From contig JAMXBB010000009.1 in the NCBI GenBank assembly GCA_024138015.1, positions 13,842,561 to 13,906,560 of the forward strand: a stretch of 64,000 bases of DNA. The letters are read 5' to 3'. This DNA comes from Lumnitzera littorea (taxonomy: Eukaryota; Streptophyta; Magnoliopsida; Myrtales; Combretaceae). The notes below the pieces were generated by a model that was not told where the DNA came from, made no database searches, and worked only from the letters and a program-made list of their open reading frames with translations. Position 1 is the first letter of the stretch. Each line of letters starts with the position of its first letter. This document shows, in pieces, positions 39,510 to 53,640 of this stretch. Both the position numbers and the translations under genes were made by a program.

Positions 39510-42500
39510 TATGGAGTCAGTCGAGAGAAGAGGTAAGGATGTTGAGAGTGATTGCTTTAGGAGAAGTCCAAAAGGGATTGCCATTGAAAGTTATGTGAAT
39601 CAACAGCAATTCATGGCAAAGGAAAATGAGAATAATGATGATAAATAGAAAGTTTGGGGGAAAATTCCCCTTTAAAGACACCCTATTGAATAATATTCCA
39701 AGTGCGTACATGTTTAATTTATCCATGGATCATGATACTCAATTGGAGGAAGCAAAATTGGAGGAAGATTGCCTCAATCAAAATGAGAAGGAGGATTGTT
39801 GCTATATTAATTTTTCACATTTTGAAAAAGACATGACATACATACCATGGCAGTAAGCCTTAATTGCAAAAATAGTAGGTCGCAACTTAGGTTTTGAAAT
39901 TATGAATGTAAAGTTGAATAAAATGTAGGCAACAATCTCTAATTTCAAATTGATTCATGTAAAAGCTAAAATCTATATTATTGTGCTAAATAATTCAAAA
40001 CACTATTATTGGATCATAAGGAATGGTGCTTGGTTTGTAAATGGCTTCTATTTAACATTAAAACAATGGGAATCAAATTTCAAGCCAAAAATTTTTGTTT
40101 TTAATGTTATGGCAATTTGGGTTTGGATTGTAAGCTTGCCAATCAAATTATTCTCGTCAATGGCTATCAAAATGATCGAAGAGAAAATAGGACTAATATT
40201 GCATCTAGATTCAAATATCATTAATATAAACGCAAACGTTTTGCATGCATTTGTGTCCAGACGGAGGTTGATAAACCATTAAAACACACAATAGTGGTTA
40301 ATCATATCCTATATAAAGTCCTTTACGAAGGATTACCGAAAGTATGTATAGACTATTGCTGCATTAACCATTTTAATTCTCTATGGCAAAAAATAAAATA
40401 AAATAAAAAAAAGATGACAAGAAATGATGTACAAACATCCTTGGCAGAATCTAACTGGCAACAAGAAAATGAAAAGGAGTGTAATGGGTTTGACAAGGTG
40501 AAACACAATGAATAGCCTATGGATAAGGAAGCTAAGATACATGCAAGGATGAAGATTGGATTGAAATCTAAGCTAAATGTAAAGGAAGTAGGGTTCGGTG
40601 TTCAAAGTCTAACAACTGTCAATAGGATGAGGGAAAGGAAGTCAACTCGAAGTTTAAGGAGAGCCATAACTCCAATGCGTTCATTCGGAATGGAAAGGGA
40701 AGTAATGATAAAGAAAAGTTAAGACTCTTCTAAAGGTAAATGTATCCCATTGAAGGCTAGAGATATGAATATTGGTAGGCAATTAAATGAAAAAAGTAAC
40801 GAATACAGTGAATGTAGGCATATTTTCTCCTTTCTAAATAGTCATGTCTGTAAAGGAAAATAAAAGTTTTATAGGGAAATAGAATAAAAGCCTTTATTCA
40901 ACACCTTTTGTGTTAAAAAAAAAAAAAAACAATGGTAGAATAGAAAAATCGTTTATCAAACAACTTGCCAAACAACATAGATGCAATGGCTAATAGAGCC
41001 AATCCTTCTTCTACTACAGGAACAAGGGATAAAATCGAAGAAACATATGGATTCTAGTCTATGGTAAGTTTAGAAGCGGAGGGGAGGGGGCGATGGGGAT
41101 GGAGTTACTATATAGAAGTTATCCGCATCAAGGTGACACAAATGCAGCAAAGGAGAAACAAAGCCTCGAAAGTGATGTATCGACCTTTAAACCAACGATG
41201 CCCTATGTATTTAACACAATAGGGAATGCCTGTGGACAGGGACGAGAGAACAATGTTTGTAAAGATACCAATGCCTTGCTAACTAATGTCAAATGTGGAT
41301 TTCTTGGCTCCTTTAGAGTTAATATGTAAAGGCATAGTGGAGTGTTTAATGTCTAACAGAATAGTAAGACCAAACATACAAATGGTACTATATATCATTC
41401 CAATGTTCAAGGATATTCGGACCATTACATTCATCTCGGCAACATAACATGGACGACATTTAGACCATGTAAAATGGACACACTTTCATCAAATATGAGG
41501 CCCTAACCTTTCAAAATTTTGGCATGGAATACTCATGGAGCATCTTCATAAGTAAGGCAACAAGCTATCTAGGATTTGGTTCAAATGTATACTTCGCAAG
41601 TGGTGGTTCTAATGGAAACGAAGTTCAATTTGGAGGGTGTTAGAAATGTGAGGCATAACTTTGGCTTCTTAGATATGATTTGTACGAAGGAAACGGGAAT
41701 GAGTGGCAGCATAATGCTGCTATGGAACTCCAATGCAATGGGGATTTGCAACTACCGGATATCTCAACAACAAATGATAGTGCAAGTGGAGGTAATTGAC
41801 TTTAACCTTTCTTAGTTTACTTAAGAATTTATGCAAGTCTAGATTATGCTATTCAACAAAATCTATGGCATGAGCTTAAAGACTTAGCAAAAGAAATGTA
41901 TAGCCCTTGGCTAATTATAAGTGATTTGAATGAGGTTCTATCAAATGATGAGAAGTGGGGAGGTAAAACCATCATACAAGCTAAAGCAAAGAAGTATTGA
42001 GAATGTATAGATGAATGTGGCATAACTAACTTAGGCTATAAAGGCAGTAGATACACTTGGTCAAGAAGAGCCCGTAAGTTAGCAAACCTTATTCCATCGA
42101 GGCTTAATAAAGCTTAAGCTAATGTAGATTGGAGAACCTTATACCTAGAAGCAAAACTCTACCACCTCTCAACTTGTGCATCAGATCACTGCCCAATCCT
42201 CTTATCTAATAGGCCAAATATCAGTGTAGGACCAAAGGTTGATAGACCTTTCCTATTATAGTCGATATGATTAGAATACCCTTGTTTTCAAGACTTTATG
42301 TCAGTACATTGGACACTTACAAAAGAAAAATTAAATGAGGTTCTAGATGCCTTTGTGAAGAAATTAAGAAAGTAGAACTCTGAAGTTTTTGGACTAGTTC
42401 ATGTGAAGAAGAAAAAACTTATAGAGAAAATCAAACAAGTATGTAAGAGGCTAAGAAGGGACTTCGGTCAACCGTTGATCACAAGGGCGCACTTCCTTCA

Positions 42501-45135
42501 AGAAGCCTTGAAAAAGGTTTTGGACCAAGAAGAGAAGTTATGGGCAGCTAAGTCAAGAGCAAAGTGGATTGTGGAAGGTAAACGAAACACTCGATTTTTC
42601 CACATTTCTACCATAGTTAGGAGAATGAAAGGAAGAATAGATTGACTCTTTAATGATACCAATGAATGGATTACCGATCTCAATTGCTTGGTTAGCATGA
42701 TCGCAAAATACTATTCAAACTTGTTTCACATGGAGAGAATTTTTGCTAAGCTAATAGCTCTGGACTAGATTCCTCATTGTAGATGCTTTGATCAGAAAAC
42801 ATTGGAAAATTTGGAGAAAAGAGTGACACGAGAGGAGGTTAGACAAGCCATGTTGAGAATTGCTAACTACAAAACGCTCAGTATTGATGACCTTTACTCC
42901 TATTTTTATTAGGAAACTTTGGTGCCTTATCTAATTTAGAGAATCGAATGTAGCTTTATCTCATCTTTTTTATTCGCAGATGATTTGGTCCTCATGGGAG
43001 AAGCTTCCTTAGAAAATGAAAATGTCATGTTGAATGTTATTAATATGTTTGGAGTTATGTTTGGGTAGAAAGTGAACTTCAACAAATCATGCACACTTTT
43101 CTCTGAGAATACACCAAACTCTATAAAGGAGCAAGTATGTGATTTATTTGGTATTAATCTTACTGCTACTTTAGGTAAATACTTAGGTGTCCCAATAAAA
43201 GTGGGCGGATGGTTGAACTTAGATGATCTTTCCTTCTTCTTGGAAAAGATAAGGTAGAAGTTATTTGGCTGGAAAGCAAAACTCTTAAGTGCACTAGCAA
43301 GGAGAATCTTAGTGAGCTCTTCACAAGAAAATCTAGTAAATTATTATTCCCAAATGGTCCCCCTTCCCCAAAAAACATGCACCTGTCTAGAACACCTTTA
43401 TTGAAACTTTATTTGGGAAGAATGGAAGGTGAAAGAAAAATTTACTAGATTTCTTAGAGAAAAGTCAAATGCCTTAAGGAGGATGGGAGACTCGAACTCT
43501 TGGATTTGCATCAGAGAAATAGAGCCAATTATGTCAAGTTAACGTAGCAAGTTAGTAGCAATAGCAAGCTATGGTCGAGGGTGCTAAAGGAAAAGTATAA
43601 GTGGAACCAAAAGTGATTCTAGTTAAGAAATTAACCGAAAACCTTGAAGTTTCTAATGAAGCAATAGAAGTGGTTAAATGACAAGCTGATGATTTCACTT
43701 AGCAGAATTCCTTAGGTAAACTTTTGGTTGGATGCATGGAATAAAAATGGAAAAATAAGGAATTAGTTTACTGGATCGATTGGAAGAAATGGGGATTGTT
43801 TAACCATTGAAGAAGCATGGAGTAACCATGGAAATTGGGATGAAGCAAATATTAGATTTCCTATTGGAGAAGTAGACAAAACAATGCTAGATAACTTCAA
43901 TCCCAACCTTTATCTCCTCTTGCAGTAGGATGATGATGAGAACCTGCTTTGGCCCCATAACCCTAACAATGAGGTGCAAAGCAAAACAATTTATAAGATG
44001 ATGTATTGGGAGGAGGAGACTATGGAGGAATATGAAACATGGGATTGGGTTTGGCATTTACCTACTCTACCATGCATACAAATCTCGGTCTAGAGAATGT
44101 CCTATAATGCTTTACCTACTAAGGACAATTTGAGCAAACGGGGTATTGAGGTAGGATAAGGTTGTACGTTTTGTGGCCAAGTTGATGAGACAATGGTCCG
44201 TGTCTTCCTTGAGCATATTGAAACAAGAAAGTTTTAAGAAGCTTTGAATTGGAGAAACCTCCCAAATCATATAAACCAGATAGATTTCATTGAGTGGATT
44301 TAGAAAAATGCATTTATCTGTAAGCTACCATGGAATAGCATTTCTTGCCCAAGAGAGGTGGTGTTTCTTTTCTTGCTACGTAGTATCTGGAGGGAGCAGA
44401 ATGAGAGAATTTTTAAGGCATCTAATCATGAGCAAGGGTAACTGGGGTTGGTTAGGAAATAGGCTTTCGAATGGTAGGCAATGTAAAGAAAGAAGAAATG
44501 AGATAACACGGAAAGAGCAACCAACTTTAGATAGGAAAATCCATTGAAGGATGTGATATTGTGACAATGCAGTAGATTAGAAAGGAAGAAGAGTAGCAAT
44601 TGCTGCTGTAGGGCGTAACCACAAGGGAAGAGTGCTGGGGGGTAGCTAGAAGAAAAGGTAGGGAATAATATTGATTGAAGCCAAATTGAGCGCTATTCTT
44701 ATGAGGTTAAACCTAGCAACCAATCAAAATTGGAAGAATATTATAATTGAGTCTGATAGCTCATCTGCCATATTTATTAATCAAGGATGTTGCAAAGGTA
44801 GCTCTATCATCATTAGACAATGTTTGTTGTTACTTCATAGGTTTAGCAATGTCACCTTTTGCAGGATCATGCGTGAAGCAAACCATCTAGTGAATAAGCT
44901 AAGCTAAACAGGGGATGAACGAACTTGCCCTTTTCCTTTTGTTTTCCTTCTATGTTGTTGGACTCTATTGTTTTTACTTCGGAGTTGATCGAAATGTTTC
45001 TTTATCCTAGCAAGTGGCAACAACGCAAGATGCTGCTTGAGCTGAGACAGGGGATTCCTTATCTTTGTCGTTAAACTTTTTTTATTTTAATGATTACATG
45101 TTTCATTACCAAAAATAAAAAATAAAAAAAAAATA
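39510..45135 (+). mobile_element. L1-type LINE (non-LTR retrotransposon), decayed
   Basis: From 5' to 3' it shows an ORF1-like part with a DUF4283-type segment (WIIRNGAWFVNGFYLTLKQW at about 40010-40070). An endonuclease follows at about 41515-42250 (WNTHGA start, METKF, LIISDLNEVLSNDEKWGG). Next is the linker AKWIVEGKRNTRFFH (about 42560). The reverse transcriptase is reduced to a start and its FADD box (FFADDLVLMGEAS, about 42970), followed by KYLGVPI and a LARRILVSS-type segment. A zinc-binding GCTFCGQVDE motif lies near 44160, and an RNase H segment with IIIESDSSSAI at about 44670-44905. It ends in an A-rich tail (AAAAATAAAAAATAAAAAAAAA, 45112-45133). Numerous stops and frameshifts split it. 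About 200 residues of the RT between the PGxDG-type region and FADD appear deleted. No target-site duplication was found. Confidence 0.9.
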
Positions 45136-47072
45136 ACATAAACCCAAGTTCATTAGCTAAAACCTTGGAACATAAACATATCAAACTTGAGCTAAGAGTT
45201 AGCTTTAAACTTTTTTGGTTTTAATAATGTTGAATTCCATCTAATTCTTTTATCATCCTAATTTAGTTTATTTGTTAAGAGCATTAAATTTTTTTTTTTT
45301 AACTCTTTTAACTTTTATGAGGGGATGCATATTAATTTTATCAAGATAAAAAGAAATCAACTTTACATTGTTTTCTAATAGAGCTTGACGTAAATATGAT
45401 AGGATGATAATACCTACGAAACCATAATTTTGATTTATTGGCAACCTTAATTATCGATTCAAGAGAGCAATAAAATAATTATGTCTTTTCACCTAATCTT
45501 ACGAGCACATCAAAATTTTTATGAAAAATAATTCAAATTAAGATTTTTTTTTTTGCTAGATTCCATTTTACAGAATTAGCCATTATGTCCCTTATAATTA
45601 TATCTTAACAAGTCTTACCATAATAAGTATATTTGCTTCAACTGTACTGACAACTAATTGAGTTTTGCTCAAGTAAAGTTGTAATTAAAAAGTAATTACA
45701 TGTTATGGACAACTTGTTATGTCCTTTAACATAAAATATTGAATCGTGTAAGATTTTGAGTTATTCGCATAATTGCCGATTAGTGCGATTAAAATAAATA
45801 GTTTTTAATTTTATCAATTGTAGTTTTTTATGGATAAAGAATCGGACGTGTTATGTAATTTTCGTGCAGTATGGGCTAAACAGCCTTATTCAAACACGTG
45901 TTATTTATTTATTCTTTTGCCAACTACATCTAACAACTACTAAAAGAATAAGGATTAAACCTCATTCCATTATAGAGAGATAACAATGTTTATATCAACT
46001 GGGTTTCATACCTTTATCGATCAAATGCAAATGAAAATACTTGTTTTTGAAAAAGAGAAGTGTTTTATTATTTCATAATAAAAGAAGAAGAAACGTAATT
46101 CAATTTTTTATGAAAAAGTCAAATAAAAAACTACTAGCAATTCTTATATGGATCTTTAAGCTGTCTTTTTCTTTTAAGGCAAAAAAAAAAATATATATAT
46201 ATATATATGTATAAATACACACACATTGTGATTAGTGCAAGATGGCAAAAGCGAATTTGATCACTTCTTTAGTGGATTTCTATGCCTTATTTTTAATTCT
46301 CGTTATTAGTGTAAGATGGCAAATGCCCCTTACAAAGACGAGTCTGCAATAAATTCGTGCAAATTGCAAATCCATTCTTGCAAGTTGCATGTCGCGATTA
46401 CTGGTCGGATGTGAGTAGAATTTTCTAAATTCTCAAAACAATATTTATCGCTTGACAAATTTTTGAAAATACGTGTAATATTAATTACTAAATCCAATAA
46501 TCCATGCAAATGAGCTCGATATGGAGCTAAGTAACGAGATAATTCTAAATTTGTTCGTTAAACTATTAGTTTAAAGTATGATTTCACATTTTTTTGTAAT
46601 TTTCAAAAAATATGTAAATAACTTCTAAAGTTTATGGGAATTTAATTTTTGCGTTTAAAGCCTATATGTATTTTTAAAAGTTAGGAAGGTAACATTTTAT
46701 AATTTCCAAATTTACAAAATCTCTCCGTATCTTACTAAGAGATAATTTTGCAATTTGTACTAGAGATACATTGTTGATGTAGATTTCTTGTTCTAATTGT
46801 TTATTTGGAGAACTCTCTAGACGTGTCGTGTGAAAGGAATATGCATGTTACATGAATAAGGACAAGTATTCCCGGGAAACTCGTGGACTAAAGAAGAGAG
46901 ATTACGCCCCCTACAAAACCGGTCGAAACAAAGCCTAAAGAATTAATGCCCTTCAATGATAAATTTTTTTTTTCTTTTATATACTAATAGAGCTGTAAAT
47001 AAATCAAGCTGAAACAATTTTATACAAATAAATATCGATATAAATTGTAAATAAATTCTTAGATTTACGAAT
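45136..47072. other. AT-rich intergenic DNA between LINE and LTR nest
   Basis: No gene was found. An (AT)n run occurs at 46191-46208. The word TAGTGYAAGATGGCAAAWGC appears twice (about 46233 and 46307), a 74-bp-spaced short repeat. Otherwise only AT-rich sequence is seen. Confidence 0.4.
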
Positions 47073-47434
47073 TATTGATGGGATATAAGTAGTATTAATA
47101 AGGTAATTTGGACTTGGACCCCCTCGGGCCGATACTGACCTGCTTGGGTCAAAGGCCTAAGTTACTCTCCTTTGGATTCAACCTTCTCGTCTACCTAACC
47201 AACCTCGGCTTAGGCCCGTTACACAGCTTGTTCAACTGCTACAACCTACAACGACTAGAGGACAATGGATAAGGTTAGAAATTTAAGATCACATTAGGCT
47301 ACATGGCTCTATTGCCTATGATTTGTGGACATGCCCTCTGCTTACTAATAGTCCTCCAACTATCAATAACAATCCTTTATAAATACCAAGCTACCTATTA
47401 ACGGTAAACCACTTGATATTTTGCGCACTCATAT
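47073..47434 (+). mobile_element. 5' LTR of the outer Tat-like Gypsy element, left part
   Basis: Matches the intronic solo LTR at 33529-33760 from its TTGAT start through CCTCGGCTTAGGCCC to TTTTGCGCACTCAT. The homology stops where the inner element's LTR begins at 47435. It resumes at about 55900-56090 after that element. This identifies a target LTR interrupted by a later insertion. Confidence 0.65.
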
Positions 47435-48380
47435 TGATAGAGGTCATGGACCAATTATATGCTTTCAAGCTCAAGGACTTGCTCATATGGTTTGTTGAAC
47501 TGTTTAAGGAGTACTAAACTCATAAGAGCAATGCATTCCCTAATCTAACCTACTGAGTTACTTTGCTCTTCACGTCATATAAGAAACTGTCAAGATGACC
47601 GACTTGAGGGCTAAGCTAATCTCTCTACAATACAACTATCCAAGGCCAAGTATTGAATCAATATACTAATGACCTGATGCATGCCGAGGCTGAGCTGACA
47701 CTTATCCAAAGCCGACTACTTGCGACCGACCCAACAATGAGCTACCTTTTGAACTAACCCTTTCCTAACCTAAAACACCTAAGTTGTCGAACTACCGACC
47801 CCAACCTCATCTGTTCAAAACCTACTCTGCTTGGCCAATAGTATCATTAAGACCACATAATGGACAACTGACATGTGCCCCATCTTTCCTAACATTTGTA
47901 CTGTTACTTTTGGTTGCCGAATATTCTTTTTGCTTATTTACAATGTTACCCTTATAAATTATTCATTTTCCTTTACTAGTAGGATTCCTTTTATAATCTA
48001 CACTAACCTAGGACTTATCCTAATTAGGTCATATAAATACTCGTGTATTGTATTAGCCGTAAGAAGAAAAATACACTTTTGATATGTAGACATACTCTTA
48101 TGAGCTAAGTTTTTTTTTTTGCTTATTCTTGTTAACTCTTATCTGATCTTTCGTGAGCATGAATCAATGGCAATGCCCTTCGATCACAATTGTGTGTCAT
48201 ATCAAGTGCGATCAGAGTTCGTATAAGGTGTTGGTGCGTTATATCCATCATCGGTGCATAAAGACCTTTGCTCAACTTTCAACTAACATTTACCCTTTGA
48301 ACTGTCTCAAGGTTAAAGCTTACCCCCCTTGGTTTATGCGATACCAGACGTCATGTGTTTGTCCATGTCAGACCATGTCA
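47435..48380 (+). mobile_element. 5' LTR of the inner Ty3/Gypsy element
   Basis: Starts TGATAGAGGTCATGG and ends ...CATGTCA just before a Met-tRNA-type primer site. The first ~350 bp are homologous to 55544-55900 (for example AACTTGCTCATATGGTT, TCATATAAGAA and GACCTGATGCATGCC in both). A TATA-like TATAAATA lies at 48032-48039. Divergence from the 3' LTR is high, so the insertion is old. Confidence 0.85.
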
Positions 48381-48382
48381 TC

Positions 48383-48396
48383 TTGGTATTAGAGCT
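48383..48396 (+). other. Primer-binding site (initiator Met-tRNA type)
   Basis: TTGGTATTAGAGCT differs by one base from the TTGGTATCAGAGC site complementary to the 3' end of plant initiator Met tRNA. It lies 2-3 bases after the LTR end, as expected for a Gypsy or Copia element. Confidence 0.8.
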
Positions 48397-48699
48397 TGGC
48401 TACGTTCGAAGCTAGTTTCTATTGCTTTATTCTCTAAGTAACTTGTTATTAATTTCATGCATGGGTGTTAGATGTTCTATGGTTTTCATAGGAGTTTGAA
48501 AGGTGAATAGTATTAAAGAATTTTGTGCTTTATCTTCCCCTTTTTTATATCTGCAAAACAGAGTACAAGTGTGTGTTTATTTATCCTATGCTGGTTATAC
48601 TAACTGTTGGTGTATTCGGTATTAGTTTATCCTCGTTTGTAGTAAGAAGATTTGAATAGTATATCAATTGTTAATCTTGTGAAAATAGACAACAACATT

Positions 48700-49800
48700 T
48701 GATTCCAGTATACAAGGAGCTATTGGTAACAAAGAGAGTGGCACTCGAAATGGCCAAGGTCAACAAGAGAGTTCCACACCCCAATTTACAGATGACCAAT
48801 TGGATCGACTTACAAACCTACTAGCTAGTCTAGTAACTGCTATAAATGAAGATAGGCAAGCCAAAAATGATCCCAACAAAGGTCGAGCCAATAAACGACT
48901 AGAGAAAGACAATGGCCCATACGGCCAAGCTAATGCCCCAATTCGACCCAACTGAACTAGAGGAATAGGCTAAGTTGTTATACGCAAACCAGCATTAAAG
49001 GAGATCGAAGAGGAGGATGAGGAAGTAAGTGATAAAGCAAAAGAATATTACAAACCTAAGGAGAGGAACATCCATGCTCTTAGAGTGGAAGGGTTAAGAA
49101 TGCATATCCTTAGCTTTTCTGGTAGTGGTGATATCGAGGACTACTTAAACTGGGTACATAAGATTAAGAAGCAATTTGAATGCCATGAGGTACCTGAAAA
49201 TGCTAAGGTTAGACTTGCTTTATTAGAATTTACTGGTTATGTCGCCTTCTGGTGGAAGAACATGCAAGCCACACGTAGAAGAAAAGGAGAACGTGAAGTT
49301 TGGAGTTGTGATGAAATGAAGAGAGTCATAAGGAGAAGATTTGTTCCAAGCTACTATTTACAGGATACGTTTAAGAGGTTACAGGAGTTAAGACAATATA
49401 GATCAAGTGTTCATGCCTATGTAAAGGAATTCCAAATATTGATGATTTGATGTGAAGTTGCTGAACTTGAAGATCAAACTATGTCTTGATTTGTTAGTGG
49501 GTTAAAGTAGGAGATTGGAGATATTTTGGAGACCATGGATATTGGATTGCTTGATGATGCTATCCGAGTTGCCCAAAGGATCGGGAGGCACCAAACGGGA
49601 CTAGCCGACCTATTCTAAGCAAACCTATGTAATCAAAACTAAGTAAGGTTGCTGAGACTCAACTTGCTTAAACTACCCGAGTAGAAGAGAAGGAGATCTC
49701 AAGGAAGTTTAAGAAGGGCTAAAGCTTAGGTAAGAAGATAAGTGAGATCAAGTATTTCAAATGTCAAGGATTTGGATACATGGCTACCCAATGTCTAAAT
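48700..49800 (+). pseudogene. Inner Gypsy element: gag
   Basis: The 5' part is acidic and polar. The retrotransposon gag domain at 49085-49450 includes YLNWVHKIKKQFECHEV, LALLEFTGYVAFWW, a GEREVWSCDEMKRVIRRRF-type segment and PSYYLQDTFKRLQ. It is followed by further gag in which stops interrupt the frame, and then a zinc-knuckle remnant around 49755 (YFKCQGFGYMATQC). In that remnant the first Cys and the His of the CCHC motif are both Tyr. The knuckle would not bind zinc normally. Confidence 0.85.
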
Positions 49801-50049
49801 AGAAGAATCGTAGTGATCTATGGCGAAGCACCAGTTATTGATGTAAATAGTACTAATGAGGAAGTGGAAGACCCGAAAAAGGCTAGATAAACTGAATTGT
49901 TCGTAGAGTAGGAAGTCATTTATAGTGCAAAAGGCAATTTTATGCTTATCACCCTGGTGTTGAAGAGAACAATGAGTGTAAGTTTTATGCTCAAGGACGA
50001 ACAAAGAGAGAATCTGTTCCACATTGGATCTAAGGTAAATAGGTTACTA

Positions 50050-52530
50050 TGTACCTTGATTGTTGACAATGGGAGCTACACCAATGCAACCTCTGCTTTT
50101 ATGGTCTAGCGATTGAAGTTGCTGACCAAGGACCAAGTCTCACCTTAAACCTTATAAGCTACACTGGCTCAATAACAAAGGAGCCTTGTAAGTAAACGAG
50201 TAAGTGACTGTACCAATCTTTATTGGAAACTATCGAGATGAAGTGCTCTGTAATGTAATGCCTATGAGTGCGTCCCATATTATACTTGGATGATCGTAGA
50301 TGTTTGACCAAACCGTGATATACGATGGAAGGAATAATACATGTTTCTTGGAGCACGAAGGTAAGAAGGTCAAGTTAAGCCCTATGATTACTAAGTAAGT
50401 TAAAATCATGCAGGCCCAATTAAGCCAAGTCTTAAAGAAAGAAGCTTTGGTGATAACTCAAGTTGAGCTGAAGAAAGAGATAGAGCTCAAAGAGCCAACC
50501 TATCTGCTAGTTAAAAGGTTATTGGAGATGAGGAGATCCGAAGAAGGGATGCTGCCTGCTAAAGTGAAAACCTTGTTAGATGAATTTGCCGACATGTTCC
50601 TAAGTGAGCTACCGGAAGGTCTGCCTCTCATCCAAGGAGCTGAACATGTAATTGACTTGCAGCCAAGAGTCGTACTACCAAATAAGTCTACTTATAGGCT
50701 AAAACTTAAACAGGCTGTCAAGCTGTAGAGATAGGTAAATGAGTTGATGAAAAAGGGTATGTATGAGAATCCCTTAGCCCTTGTGTCGTGCCAACCCTAT
50801 TGGTACCTAAGAAAGATGGGCCATGGAGGATGTGTGTGGATAATTGAGCAATCAATCACATTACCATTAAGTATAAGTATCCCATACCAAGGCTTGATGA
50901 TATGTTGGACGCGTTGAATGGAGCCAAATTATTGTCCAAGATTGACCATAAATTTGGATACCATAAGATCCAAATGTAAGAAGGCGATGAGTGGAAGACC
51001 GCATATAAGACCCGCTATAGATTATATGAATGGCTTGTGATGTCATTTGGACTATTGAATGTGTCAAGCACATTTATGTGACTGATGAATCATGTGCTTT
51101 GAGAACTAATAGGGAAATTTATGGTGGTTTACTTCGACGACATCTTAATATATAACCTTGATCTGGAGACTCAACAAGAGTATCTTTACAAAATTCCAAG
51201 TTGAAAGGCTCTATACTAATCTGAAGAAGTGTAACTTTTACTGACCTGAAGTAATCTTCTTAGGGTTTGTTGTAAATGGTAGTAGAATACAAGTCAATAA
51301 TGAAAAGATAAGAGTGATCACTGATTGGCCTATATCGACCACTTTGGCTGACATGAGAAGCTTTTACAGCCTGACATCATTTTATTGTAGATTTAGAAGA
51401 AATTTTAGTTTGATCATGGCCCCACTCACTGAACTGTTAAAGAAGAATGTTGAGTTTAGATAGGAAGAGAAGGACCAGAGGAGTTTTGAAGCAGTAAAGG
51501 AAAAGCTAACTATAACGCCTTTCTTAGCTTTGCCGAGCTTTGATAAAGTATTCAAATTGGGGTGTGATACGTTTGGACTACACATAGGTGGCATGCTAAT
51601 GCAGGAAGGCTGATCTATTTCTTACTTCGGTGAGAAGCTTAGAGGAGCTATACTCAATTATTTTGTCTATGATAAGGGGTTTTACTCCTTCATCTAAACC
51701 CTGACTGTATGGTAGCACTATTGCTTCCTAAAGAGTTTGTGATCTACACTAATCATGAATCTTTAAGATATCTGAAGAGCCAACCCAAATTGTCTCGAAG
51801 ACAAGCTAAATGGATCGACTTCATGGAAGGATTTTCATATATTGTAAAGTATTAGAATGGAAATAACAATGTAGTGGCCAACACCCTATCAAGATGACTT
51901 TCCCTCTTAACTGAGCTATAGACTAGGCTACTTAATTTTTTAATAATAAAAGATTTGTATGTTGGGGATCCACATTTTGGTCCTATCTATAACAGGTGTG
52001 GGGAAGGTTGAACACTTGATAACTATCATAGGGAGGACGAATACTTGTTTAGGAAGAGGAGACTATGTATCACAACCTATTCCATGAGAAAGTTGTTAAT
52101 GTACGAGATGCATGGGGGAAGATTGTCTAAACACTTTAGCTAACATCAAACTCATGAGATGATTGAGAACTAAGCTATTGTATAGTATGTCCTTTCATCC
52201 ACAAACAAGTGAATAGACCCAAGTTGTCAATACGACAATGGGAACTTTACTCCGGGTTGTCATTAATTGGAACATGGCTTATTGGGGTTTGTGCCTACCA
52301 ATCATAGAGTTTGCTTACAACGGGATTGCCCATTTGTGTAATATACATGTTGCCATTTAAGGTCACCTATGGGTTCAACTCGAAGCTCCTAATGGACTAA
52401 ACAACCCTTCCCAGCCCATATGATGACTAATTAGCTGTAGAAAGAGTTGACACCATCAGAGCCATGTATCAGAAGGTCATAGAGCAATTAAGCCAAGTTG
52501 CTACTAAGCTCGAGAGATAAGGTTGAAGAT
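50050..52530 (+). pseudogene. Inner Gypsy element: protease, RT, RNase H and partial integrase
   Basis: The protease remnant has LIVDNGSYTNATS (about 50060), where the family has DGGS or DSGS. RT begins around 50580 and shows LLVPKKDGPWRMCVDN, then KYKYPIPRLDD, SKIDHKFGYHKI and the catalytic VVYFDDILIY (about 51125-51155). An RNase H segment follows (FKLGCDTFGLHIGGMLMQEG, about 51550). The integrase shows a zinc-finger-side EMHGGRLSKHF (about 52110) that jumps directly to SMSFHPQTSE and EFAYNGIA (52190-52320). The central DDE region carrying the first two catalytic acids is therefore deleted. Dozens of in-frame stops show the copy is dead. The integrase continues at 55287 after an insertion. 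Confidence 0.9.
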
Positions 52531-53640
52531 AGAGGTGTAGATACCTAATTTTTGCTCCTCTATAGTCTTAATTTTTATTTTTACAAAAAGGGTCCTAATT
52601 CAAAAAATAAAAATAAAAAAAATTAATAAAAGATAAAAATAATAAAAAAATTAACAAATGATGAAAATACCAAAAAAATAAGAAAAGAAAAAATTATTAT
52701 AAAGAGTTTTGTAGATTTTTAGGAAGTAACTTATATTAAGAACAAATAGTTTTAGTTTTAGTTTTAGCTTAGTTAAAAAAATTTTATTTTAGGGAATCGA
52801 GTAATTTAAGTACAACTTAATTATACTAAATGTTAAGGCGGAGACCAACGACCTAACGGATAAGTATTGGGGTATTTGGATTGAATTTAATTTGAGGTCT
52901 TGGATTCGAGTCTCTGTAAGCACCTATGTTTTTATTTTTCTATCTTTACAAAAGTGAGATGAAAATGGGATTCATATCTGATTAAATCACTTGAACTTAG
53001 TTTGATCTTATTAAATTAGATTTAAATTAATTTGGATCTAGTTTAATTGTTATTGAATTAGATACAATAGATATAACTAGATATGATTTGATTTGGACCT
53101 TAAAAACACACATACATGTACATATAAAAGAGGAGACACATCGAGGAAAGACATTACACACATCTACCGACTAAAAAAGCCAACCCCCTGTTGACTCCCC
53201 ATCCGTTTGCAACAACAAAACAGAAACTCCAAACATAACCAGTCAACAATCCGTTCATAGCAATAAAACATAAACTCCATACACACGCGTTGCAGACCAT
53301 GCACGGATTGTCAACATTGACCCTCACACCATGCCGATAGCACACACACAGCGCCTGACTCCCTGCAAGCCGCAACCATGCCAACAACACATACACAGCG
53401 CTTGATACGCAACAGCTACGATAACGTCCCCTGTACGACATGGCCTGAAGTCCGCACAATAGCCACTTTGTCCCTACGGATTTGCAGAAGCAGCATCTTG
53501 ATGAACAGCAACCTAATCCCCGCGCTTCACAGTCGTATCTCGACGACAGTACACTATTAGAACCATCTTGCAACTCTGTCACAAATAGCAGCCCAATTCC
53601 AGCGACCAGCAGCCCGACAAACAGTAGCCTAATTCCAGTG

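Noticed and set aside
52890..52930. tRNA-like B-box (GGATTCGAGTCTC) suggesting a SINE or tRNA gene
   Set aside because: There is no matching A-box at the right distance, no cloverleaf and no A-tail; it lies within the LTR-like insert.
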